Below, piece after piece: positions 22,450 to 32,800 of a stretch of 64,000 nt of DNA. The translations under genes were made by a program, and so were the position numbers. The notes under the pieces are model-generated. The model worked only from the letters and a program-made list of their open reading frames with translations, did no database searches and was not told where the DNA came from. The stretch is from Spirogloea muscicola (Eukaryota; Streptophyta; Zygnematophyceae; Spirogloeales; Spirogloeaceae), in the NCBI GenBank assembly GCA_009602725.1, contig WELB01000025.1:453276-517275 (forward strand), read 5' to 3'. How positions within the stretch are numbered: the stretch's first letter is position 1; every line of letters begins with the position of its first letter.

Positions 22450-25310
22450 ATGGCGGCGCTGGTGGACCAGGCCGACGGGCGGTGGGAGCGGTACGTGAAG
22501 AAGGGCGAGGACGCGGCGGCGGCCGCGCTGCCCCCGCTGCCGCTCTCCCGCACCTCCTCCTCCGCGCTCGCCGAGCAGCGCCGCGTCGCCGTCGTCGGCA
22601 CCGGCGCCCTCGGCGCCGCGCTCGGCAACCGCCTCGCCCAGGCCGGCTACGCCGTCACCTTCGGCTCCCGCTCTGGTACGACACAGCCTCTCCCCTCTCC
22701 GCCGCTCCTCAAACGACGGCGAGCCCCTCCAACGGTCGCTATGCACTCCCCAGTCGCCTCCTTGTGCCAGCTTCGAGTGCTGCTCCGCCGATCCAAGTCT
22801 GGAAGGCGGCGCACGCCGGCCCCTGAGCCGCAGACCTCGCTCGTCGTGGGCTGCCTCGTGTCGGCTGCCTCCGTCGAGCTGGGCGCCGAGACCGGAGACT
22901 GGGCGTTGCCGTCTGCCGGGGCTTTGCTCGCCGGGGCTGCCCGGAGACGTCCGTCCCAATGGGTTTCTCCGTCCGTCTGTCGAGTGCTCCGCCAGCTCGG
23001 CCGACGGTCCGGACGCCATCGGCAATCCCTTGGCACCGCACGCCCACTTCTGGGGGTCTTGACAACCCCCTGGGGCCCCGACACCACTTAATGCTCACCC
23101 TCCCCGGCTGTGCTCTTGTGAGCTGACGGCCCGACACCGCGTGGCTGCTGACAGGCAAGACCAAGAATGCGGTGCGAGGCGACTGCTTGGTGGTGTCCGT
23201 CAAAACTGCCATCTTCATGGGAGACATTGTCATCCTCGCGCTCCCGCCCAAGAGCATCTCCTCGTTCGTGACTGGTGGGGCTTCCTCTTGCACGCTCTTT
23301 ACTCCTGTGCTGCCAGCAGACGAGCTGCTCCTCTGCTATCTGATAGAGCGCTCGCCTTTACGGTCGGCCCCCCTGCACCGCAGTGGTCTAACTCGTACAA
23401 GGTCGCTCATGTGTCACCCCAGTCGATTTGTTGCTCACATGTCGTACGGTGTATGTTGTGGCCGACCTTCCTGTCTTTGGAGTGCAGAGGCTGGCCATGC
23501 TTTGGAAGGCAAGGTGGTCGTGGACACCAGCAACCCCGGGGTCTATTCCGAAGATGGCCAGTCCATGGGAGAGCTTGTGGCGGGCCTTCTTCCCGCATCG
23601 CTCGTCGTCAAGGCCTTTAACACACTCTCTGCTTACCAGGTATCACAGCCCAAAGCGATTTTGAGCCAAGTTTGAGCCAAGTCGTTTGGCCTGCCGATAG
23701 CTCGGAAGCCCTCGAATGAAGAGATTTTAAGAGGGCCAGTCAGTCAGACTTTGAGAGCACGTGCACGCTGTGAAACGTGTTCTGAAGCTCGGTGTATCTC
23801 CTCAGAGCTTCACTAGTTGAGAGCTTGTACAGTTAGACAATGTCTGCTGCATGGTAGCTTCATGACTGCTAAGTGCTCACTATGGCATGGGTTGCTGCTG
23901 GAGCAGATCAATGCAGCAAGCACGAGCGCCGGCCCGAAGGTCGTTGAGCTATGCAGCAACTCCAGCAGAGCAAAGATGCTGGTCGCCAACATGATTTATG
24001 ACATGGGCCTGATGCCAGCCGACTTGGGCAGTAAGTACAGTCTACCTTGCTTGGGTCAGTCTCTAGTGCTAGCCACGAACACAGCCCTTTGAAACACCTT
24101 CAGTCAAAGGGGCTTAATCATTGCGTGAGCGCTTAGCCTTGTCTGAATTGCTAGTCTTTTTACAATGTACGTGCTCCCTATTGACACCAGTCTGCGCTTG
24201 CTTACATGTATCTTCCTGCAGGCATTAAGGCAGCAGGAAAGATGGAGAGAAAGCCCTTCATATTCTATACTAAGTGGCGCCAAGCCCTTCTTGTCAGCCT
24301 CGCCCTCTTCTTGCCATGCTTCGCTTATGTGGTGGTGAGGGACGTTCATTATGGAGAAGGCTGGTCTCATATTCCCTTGTCAGGGGTATCGGGAGCCGTT
24401 GGATGGCTGAGCATCAACCTGATCACTGCCACGTACTCTGCTGGCTTGATAGCCACTGTCCTTTCAAAGCCCCTCCCTAAGTGGCTCATCAGTTGGCTGG
24501 AGATCCGGAAGCAGCTTGGCCTGCTGGCTTTCTTCTTTGCTGCCTGGCATGCTGCCGGCGCCACGCTCATCTTGAGGGATGGCTACAAGCACACGGCAGC
24601 TCTATTCGATGGTGGTGAGTTTCTTCTCATGGCCGCTCTTTTCGCAAGGAAAGCCCTCAGTGGTCCTCGCTAGTCGGCATAGCTTGGGCTCGGCTGAACT
24701 CGTGGTGCCTTGTTCCAGAGAGCAAGATGCTTACAGAATTCCTCTGTTGACCTGCCTACAGCTGGGCGATTGACGGCCTTGGGGGAGAGTTCCCTTCTTG
24801 TCGGCCTGCTCGGCCTGGCGTGTCTGGCCATTCTGAGCATTACTAGCCTCCCCAGCGTTGTGGCCTCTCTCTCCTGGCGAGAATGGGACTTTGTACACAA
24901 GAAGCTCGGATGGCTGTCGGTCATCCTTTCCCTCGGCCACATTGTTATCTTTGCGACGCCACTTGACTGGCCACACAGTGGAAGATGGCAGAGGTATTGT
25001 GCCACGTTCTCCACCCATGGCCTTTGTGAGCTGCACAGCATCTCAGAGGAAGTAGTCAAGTTGCCAGCGGCACTTTCAACCCCTCCTTGTCGTTGCTCTT
25101 GAAGCTTGGGCTCAAGGTCGGACTCTTAATAGTGCTCATCACTGTGGCACTGTCTGCTGCAGGTCTTTGCCACCTGCGACCATCTTCATATTGGCTCCCA
25201 TCTCAGCTCTGGTAGTTTGCAAATTGCTATTGATATTGTCCAAGTACTTATCTGCCATGCTTAGGAGGATGCGGAGGTATCGCACAGTCAGCACTGAAGT
25301 GCCAGTCTGA
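22450..25310 (+). CDS. STEAP-type metalloreductase (FNO-like + ferric reductase TM domains)
   Basis: Predicted NADPH-dependent membrane ferri-/cupri-reductase. Seven exons all close in phase: 22450-22675, 23155-23274, 23488-23639, 23907-24030, 24222-24614, 24762-24993, 25163-25310, giving 464 residues (animal STEAP2-4 are about 450-490). The N-terminal F420H2:NADP-oxidoreductase-like Rossmann domain has VAVVGTGALGAALG (about 46-59), then GDIVILALPPKSISSF, GKVVVDTSNP and SLVVKAFNTLSAYQ. The junction MPADLGSIKAA leads into a six-helix ferric-reductase domain (about 215-450). Its landmarks are WLEIRKQLGLLAFFFAAWH (His317) and SLPSVVASLSWREWDFVHKK, then LGWLSVILSLGH (His398); the two histidines match the STEAP haem-ligand positions. 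Order and landmark motifs follow animal STEAPs along the whole length. The ATG lies in GCCATGG context. A related bacterial-like FNO + YedZ fusion is the alternative; the WREW..F..LGW block favours STEAP proper. Confidence 0.9.
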
Positions 25311-26160
25311 GGTGATTGAAGGGGGTGTGTGATGTGTACTGTGGTGGTTGTGTCGGGGCTTGCGTTGAGCTCATGTAGAGTAAATAAAAGGAGGTCTTTC
25401 TTAGCTCCTGACTGTGCAGCAACTCGCTGGCATATCGTGAAGACTGCTGTTAGCCTCAGCCTTGTTGCCTCACATGAGGCCCTTGGCCCAGGTTTAGACC
25501 AATAATGGGCTGTGCTGAGCAGAAATTGTACATACTCAAGAAGGGCATCGTCATTGTCATCGATGCCCTCATTTTTGTCTACAGATAAGACCTCAGCTCA
25601 CCACAACTACATGCTCCAATGAGGACCACTTTCCGGATTTGCTGCTCGTTCAGCAAGCAAGAAAAGCAGGTAGAACGCAAGAGCCTACGGCAACTGTCAT
25701 CACAATGTTGCCTGGCCGAAGCAGTGTACTAAACAACAGCGCCATTGAATCCACCGAAGGGAGGGGATCAATATGTTCAGAGAGGATGCCGGAAAGGAAT
25801 GCCAGCCGTGGCGACTGTCAGTGCTGGTAGATGTCATAATGCTTGTCAGAGAAGCATTGTGTTCACCTCCAGCTACAATGCTGCATACCAAATGTCCGGC
25901 AGTAGTGTAGGTTGCAGTCATGGCAAGGATTGCAGTGTGCTATGGCTTGCGGGACGGCTGTTGACCTTTATTGACTTCATTAACATAAGCTTGTATATTG
26001 CTAATTTCAATCGTCCTGAATCCGAGCTAGTATCTGTGCTAGCTCCCTCCACTGTCTTCATCCGGGTGTCATTTGTTTGATAGAACGTGCTCCGTCTGCT
26101 TACCGTATGTTGTACTCCCTTGCTAAGCCATCTCAGTTTAGGGTTTAGAGCTTAGGTTAG
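25311..26160. other. Intergenic, no gene seen
   Basis: Follows the STEAP-like stop. AATAAA-containing text near 25381 (GAGTAAATAAAAGGAGG) may mark its 3' end. No convincing open frame, RNA gene or repeat beyond this. Confidence 0.4.
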
Positions 26161-26162
26161 GG

Positions 26163-26540
26163 CTAGAATGCCCGCCCCGCGGCCCCTCCCCTGGCTCCCG
26201 CGCGGCCCGGGACACGTGCCGCGGCCGGCCGCTGCCTGCAGGCCAGCTGGCGCACGCGCTGGGGCTGTGCGTCACCACACGGCGGCCCGTCCGCACACCA
26301 CGCCGCGCGGTCGGGGGGAGCGTGCCCACGTGGGCTGCCGTGGCCGCGCCCTACGTACGGCAGCCGGTCCCGCCGGCTCCGGGCGAGGCCGACGTCACCG
26401 GCGGTACCAGCAGGGCGCTGTCGCGACGCACCTGGGCCAGCCCGGATGGCCGACACAGGCGCCGCGCCGCCCGCCGCTGTCTTCGCTGCCCGAGGGCCCG
26501 ACGGAGGGACGGCCGGCGTGCGGGGCCGGCTGTGAAGAGG
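26163..26540. other. GC-rich island with two G-box-like motifs, no gene assigned
   Basis: An abrupt GC-rich stretch with many CpG, containing CACGTG at about 26214 (GGACACGTGCCG) and a palindromic CCCACGTGGG at about 26329. Composition resembles the first exons and promoters of other genes in the window, but no recognisable protein follows; a family B copy begins immediately after. Confidence 0.4.
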
Positions 26541-26890
26541 AAGTGCGCGCCCATAGAAAAGAGGGGCTGGCAAAGCCAGCCCAAGAAAGGATGGACAATG
26601 TCCAAAGCCAAAGAAAGAGGAGCCGGAAGAAGGACTACACTACAAAACACTGCAGAACACAGAGACGATGCAGAGGGAAGCTCAGTACCCACGAGTGAGC
26701 AACATCAGGTCTGAGTAGCTCGCTGCAGGGAAAGAGGCACTCCGCCGAGACCCAGAGGCGGCGGCCATAGCACGGCCTGCTCGCGTGTGGACGGCGTGGG
26801 CAAGAGAGCGTTAAAGCGATACGGCCAGGCGCATGCGGAAGACTTGTGCGAGCGAACCGGCGGCGTTGAAGCCGGGCATCGCCCTGTGAA
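26541..26890 (-). repeat. Family B element, inverted full-length copy
   Basis: Complement of the 4138-4530 and 4846-5222 elements, with the same module order: hairpin GGGGCTGGCAAAGCCAGCCC, then CTCAGTACCCACGAGTGAGC, CTGAGTAGCTCGCTGCAGGG, GGCGCATGCGGAAGACTTG and a GCCGGGCATCGCCC end. Confidence 0.8.
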
Positions 26891-26989
26891 GGACTGGCCC
26901 ACTGCTTGGGCAGTGGACGCTTTTCTGGAAGAGCTGCTCCCACTCTCCCCCTTCTGCTGCTCAACCGTAGGTACTACCGTCATACTGTT

Positions 26990-29150
26990 ACCTTAGCTTT
27001 TCACAGACCTCGCCCCCTTTGGATGAGCTAACATTTTTCGGGCTGGCCTTCACAGCAGAAGAAGGTGAAGAAGGACGCTTCCAGAAAGGACGCAGCTTTT
27101 CACAGTACTCCCCCACTTCAGCCCTCGCTCCCTTCTGATGAGCTTACTTTGTCATCTTTTCGGGCTATCGGGCTTTTTCTTTTCCTTTTCTTTCGTTTCG
27201 GGCTGGCTGTTCACAGCCCTTAGCCCCCTTTGGAAGAAGCCACAATCTACAGGACCGGTCTTACTTAGCCATCGCCCTCTAATCTGGCCGCGCTTGCTTC
27301 CTCTAATGGAGAAGTCTTGTTTCTTGAAGACAAGCACAAAATATAGAAAGGAAGCACAAAAAAAGGAGAAGAGGTATATTGCAGGAGAAGAGCTCTTGCA
27401 AATGAAGAGAAGGATGGGGCGATGACTGTGAATGAATAGACAAGGTCCGATAAGTGCAACACGCAGCTATGGCTACCATGAAAGGTTGCTCAACGACCCC
27501 AGCACCAGCCGCAAGTGGGATGAAGAGCCGAAGTCAAACAGCTCTATCATGGTAAGGCGATAGCAGAAAGAGAAGCCCAAAAGGAATGGCCAAAAAGCAG
27601 TGGCCAGGCTTGTGCCATAAACCATTTGCAAGTACAAGTGGCTACAAGAGGAAGAGCGGAGTAGAGTAGAGGCAGAGATTCTTGCTTGAAGTATCTAAGC
27701 GGGCCGATTTCATTCCAATGACGCAATGAGGTAGTGAAGGACGCTTCTCACTTGATGGCGGGCAGTGAAAGCAAGGTGGTGCGTGTCAGACTTACAAACA
27801 CTTACCAATCTTCAGAAAACAATCTTCCGTAAGTATCATCAGCTCTTCTACTCTGTGAAACGGAAGACCTTTCTTGTGTCTCATTATCACAAATCAGCTG
27901 CCAGATGGAACGAGCGGTTAGACAGAAGTCAATCCGCTCCTCAGAGAGGGCGGCGGCAGAATGGTTGGCCGAGAGAGGTGCCAGCCCGAAAAGGGAATCC
28001 GATGCACATACTCATTCCGACCTGCGGATGTTACTTGGGGTTCCTGAATAGCTGTTTGCATAAGCTACTTCCTGTGCCTGGTGCGATGTGCTTCATGTGC
28101 TTCCCCCAGAATTTCTTCATCCTGTTTGTGCTGGCCGTGCGCAGTGCCACTCTCTCTGGGATAGATGTTCTGCCAAAGAAATGCGGCTGGGCGAGCAGCC
28201 AGCAGGCGGGGCTTGTCAATTGAAGAGCACTTTCTCAATGGAGGTGGTGCCAGAGCAAGTGGGAGAAGGGAGGCAAAAGCGTGTAGTGAGCAATGGAGGG
28301 CCAATACGGCCAAGTCCAAAAAGCACACCTGAAGAATAAAATATACCTGCTGCTATGCATTCAACCCCTTTGTCACCAAATAGAGCTCCCCCACCTGTCT
28401 GGTGTGGAAAGCATGAGCCTGAGCTCGCTGCAGGCAATGTCCAGCCTCCTTGCGAAAGCCGCACTCACGTTGTTGGACCTGATCAAACACATGGGGAAGA
28501 CCCAAAATGACTTGAGCCTCCGAGGCCTTGGGGCTAATTTTGAGAGCATAGGATATGAGCGTGCGTAGATGTCAATACGGCAGTAGCTGATTTTGTGTGT
28601 AGATCCTTCTTGTGGGTCTGAAGATCCAACTACGCCATGATAGCCGGCGTCAATTGTTCCGGAGCATCCATATAAGCTATGCTATGCCGCTGCACGGCTG
28701 GACCTCCGCTTCGAAGCCTGATGGCACAGCCATGGCAAAGCTCCTCGCACTCAACAGCGCGCCCCTGGCTGTAGCATGACTGCAAAAGTGAACAAACGAT
28801 CCTACTGAGAAAGAGGCAGAGCGGGGGGACCCATTCCTGGAGTGGCGATGGAGGTAAGATCCACTAGGTTCTACGGGGACCCTCGCCCTCCAGCATCTTT
28901 CACAATGTCCTGCATTGTCGTCTTCTCCTGCTGCCGCAAGCCTGGCCTGTGCCCCCGCTCGAGCAAGAAGGAGAAAGGGATGAGGAGGGGTTGTAGAGAG
29001 AGAGTATGCAGCGATCTCTCGAGTTGCGTGTGCTGATGGCGTAAAAAGCAAGTGACTATTCGCTAAGACGGCAGCAAGGGGCGCTCAATAACCTCTAGTC
29101 AGGAGATGCAAGTCGGAGCTAGCAAGCTAGCAAGTAAGACTTTTCCAGCT
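26990..29150. other. Gene-poor stretch with scattered family A fragments
   Basis: Family A-like hairpins at about 27040 and 27199 (GGGCTGGCTGTTCACAGCCC). The remainder, including a 152-codon open frame at 27765-28223, shows no recognisable domain or splice-supported exon series. I see no gene I can defend. Confidence 0.45.
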
Positions 29151-29162
29151 CGACATTTCCAG

Positions 29163-29390
29163 CGAATGGAGTATGCTTTGAGTGACGGAGGGCCTGAGTG
29201 GCCAAGTACCATGGCAAGCACAGTGACAGATGTACATCACCTGCTGCTAAGCTGACCCGCTCAGTAACCACGAGTCAGCAGTAGAGGTCACTAACTGATG
29301 CCCGAATACCGGACGAAATTGCCAAGCCCTTGTGCCACCAGCTAAAGCTCGTCCAGCTTTCTGGTGCAAAGGGGCGAAGGGCTGGGTAAA
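29163..29390 (+). repeat. Family C element, longest plus-strand copy (about 220 bp)
   Basis: Starts TGGAGTATGCTTTGAGTGAC and passes GGGCCTGAGTGGCCAAGTAC, ACATCACCTGCTGCTAAGC, CTCAGTAACCACGAGTCAGC and TGATGCCCGAATACCGGA, ending GCTTTCTGGTGCAAA. About 80% identical by eye to the complement of 57430-57662 and to 46150-46290. Confidence 0.8.
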
Positions 29391-29449
29391 GCGAGCCCAC
29401 AAAAGGGTGAAGAACAAGGTTGAAACTAGCCGGATAGAAATGAAGTATA

Positions 29450-29740
29450 CAGACTCTTCCTGGGGCGATGGCTGTGATTGGCCAGCCCAAAAAGAAAAAG
29501 AATGAACACAGAAGAAACGACCCAAGAAAGCGCGGCCAAGTCAAGTGGTGGCTAGGAGAGGCCAGCCCAAAGAAATGGAGCCAAGAACGACCGGACATGG
29601 CCAGCGGGTTGGGTGCTTGCCGGCGTCAGCTGCAAGTTTCCACGGGAGGGGAGGGGAGGGAGAAGCAAGCGCGGCCAGATCGTCTGGTGGCTGGGAGAGG
29701 CCAGCCCAAAGGAATGGACAAGGTCTGAAAGAGCCAGAGT
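29450..29740 (+). repeat. Family A units upstream of RFC1
   Basis: Three plus-orientation hairpin boxes at about 29470 (GGCTGTGATTGGCCAGCCC), 29550 and 29690 (GCTGGGAGAGGCCAGCCC), with GGACAAGGTCTGAAAGAGCC-type tails ending about 100 bp before the RFC1 start. Confidence 0.75.
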
Positions 29741-29848
29741 GCTAAGGACAGGAGGGAGCGCTCGTTTGGACGGCGCAACGGCGGCGCTCCCGCCCGTCGT
29801 CCCGTCGGCGACTCGTCGCCCGCGCTCCCGCCCTAGCTGCAAATTCGG

Positions 29849-32800
29849 ATGGGGGGGCCCCTCCCCACCCAAGGAGCTCCTGCGGCGACGCCGGGCCGAC
29901 GTCCGCCGTCGGGAGGGCCGAGCTCGCCCCGGCGCGAGCTCCGCCGAGGCGAGCGCCGCCTCCCGCGCCGCCCGACGCNGCTCCAGCTCGTCTCGCCCTT
30001 CTTCGCGCAGCAGCGGCGGCGGCGAGAGGCTGGCGATGCTGACGGCGGCGGCGGCGGCGTCGGCGGCTGCGGAGGCAAGCGCAAGCCTGCCGTGCCACAG
30101 GGTACCGCCGTTGACGGCGAGGACATTGACGACGACGACGCCTTCCATGACAACGCGGTGAGCCGCCGGGAGCAGGTGCAGCGGGCGCAGCCACGGCAGG
30201 CCATCTGGCCATCTGCTGCCATGACGGCTGAGGGCAGTCTTGCAACCCAATTAGGTGCTCCCGCTAGTGCCACCTGGGTGCCACTCTCAGCATTGACATC
30301 AGGTCGACAGCCCAATGTCGCTATCGTCCTGAGAGCTGCATGTTGCTCTGCTTGCAGCAATCGCCGCCAAAGAAGCCGAGGCCCGGCGGGAGCCAGCTCG
30401 CAGTGCAGCCGACATTTGCCGTCAAGCAGGCGCTGCCCCTCCACAGCAGCCCGACGCAGCCCCGGGCGCCAGCCCAGCTCGGCAGCGACAAGCGCTCGCC
30501 GGTCCTGCAGGCACCCACTCCGCCCACCAGGGACGCGCCTCGCCGGCTGGATCTCAAAGCCACGGGGATTGCCACGCTGCAGCCGCCGCCGGCGGCAACC
30601 AAAGAGAAGCTCGTCGCAACTTCCGCACAGCCAGGAAGGCCAGTGCTCGCTCCTGTAGCAGCCCCTGCGTTCAACGCCGAGGAGCCCGCAACTCAGCTGC
30701 TGGGCTCGAAGCTGGAGGAACCCAGTGAATCTGCACCAGTACCCCTTCAGGACGCACAGGTCAAAGGGGCTGCACCACCGGGCAGGGATCCAGACGTGCA
30801 GCAGTGCAGCAAAAGTGGCAATGTCTCACATGAAACGCCGAAGTGGACGGAGCCTTCGTCGTCATGGACACCTAATGGTTGTACCATCACCAAGCCATCA
30901 TCTAATTCCTGCGGCAAGCAACCCGCACGTGGCCCGCCGTCTCCTGTTCCGCAAGCAGAACTGTGGACAGCCAAGCACCGCCCGCATGTAGTTGCAGACC
31001 TTATCGGCAACTCCTCACAGGTGTGATCTTGTCATCCTTTGTAATCGTTAACCACTGTTGTTAGGGTTCCTCGCTGTGCACATTGCAAAGCAAGGCTGCC
31101 TCTTGTCAATTGGAGCGACTACAGATTATGTAGTCCATCAGGGTAATTCAGCGGACAAGCGTGTGCGACGCTCCTATACTTGGGCTGTGATTTCCACCTC
31201 TTTGCAGATCCAACGCCTTCGGCAATGGCTGCTAGATTGGGACAAGCACCATGGCCATGGCAGTCACAAGCAGAACTGTCAGAAGGGTGCTGGCAGAGGA
31301 GGTGTAGGCAGGAGCAAGGCCGGTGACAATGACAAGAAGGCTGTGCTCCTGTATGGCTCTCCGGGCCTAGGCAAGACCAGCGCGGCAATTCTTGTGTGCC
31401 GAGAGCTTGGCTACAGCTGCATAGAGGTTCACATCCTGCTTCACTCGACCTCCCTCCATCTAATGGGCACTGCGCGCCTTCTCCTCCTGAACTTGGTGCT
31501 TGCAACCATATCGTCTGCTTGCAGCAACAACGTGATGTCCTGCTACGTGGCATTGGCTTCAACCACCTTGTTGCCACCAACTAGTCGTTGTGCCGAAAGT
31601 AAAATCTATTCTGCCCTAGAAGCATTTTCACAACGTCACCATGACCTCAGAACACTCTGGCCTGCAGGTCAATGCTAGCGACTCTCGAGGAAAGGCCGAC
31701 AGAGATATCAAACAGGGTGTGAACGGGAAAGGAGTCAACACCTTTAAGGAGCTGATCTCCAACCAGACAATTAGTTTTGCCAAGGCGGGTCAGTCTTTGG
31801 GTCTAAGCTTGATGTGGGCAACCTTTGCTCGACTCCAGGAGCTGGAGCACACCTGCAAGCGTAGTTATTGTGCTTTATACGAGAAGAGACCGGTGCTGAT
31901 ATGCAGACACCTTGACCAACGACGATATTGTATTGCAGGGCGACAGAAGGTCGCTCTCATCATGGATGAGGTGGACGGGATGTCAGGAGGTGATAAGGGC
32001 GGTGTGCAGGAGCTCATACAGTCTATCCAGACCACCAAGATACCTATCATCTGCATCTGCAATGATAAGTACAGCCCAAAAGTCAAGTCCCTTGTCAACT
32101 CCTGCTTGGAACTTAGCTTCCAGAAGCCTATCAAAGGGCAGGTGAGCATACGAGAGTGTTGCAGTGCTGACACAATATCTCGTCGATGTAATGCAGCCAT
32201 GATGCATAGTGCGGAAAGGTTGACAACTGCTTAGTCTTTGTAGTATCTCACTGTCTGACTGTGTCTGGGCTTGCTGCTTCCCTCCCATTCAGGTCATGCA
32301 GAGGCTGCTGCAGATTGTGAGAAAAGAGGGCGTTCAGACGGACGAGGTCGGCCTGGTTACGCACAATTGTCACTGACACAGCCCTAGATGCCGCGTTTCA
32401 CAGTTGGTGCAGAATAGTCGTTGGGCAATGCAAGGCAGTGACAGACAGTGCCATGACATGACCAACCTCCACTCTGCAATTACTGTACATCACAACATGA
32501 TCATGTTTTGCATGTTGCAGGGGGCTTTGGATGTCCTTTTGGAGAATGTGCAAGGCGACATCAGACTTGCTATCAATCACTTGCAGGTAAGTGTGGCAGA
32601 CGTTCAGAGTTTCTCGCCTCTGGTAGTATACCTTAGTCTGCGGGTTTTCAATGTTGCTTGCAATTCTCCTGACCTTCACCCTGCTAGTTCCTGCACAAGA
32701 AGTGGATAGAGCTGCACAGAAATGCATGTTCATGATGCAAGTGTTAGACGTGGTTAAAGTAGAGGAAGAGCAGGAGCTTTGAGAAATTCACCGACACCGT

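Noticed and set aside
22381-23025. Minus-strand open frames opposite the STEAP-like first exons
   Set aside because: Antisense to coding exons with a clear family match; no domain recognised.
27765-28223. 152-codon open frame
   Set aside because: No recognisable domain, no supporting splice-linked exons, and composition like the surrounding non-coding DNA.
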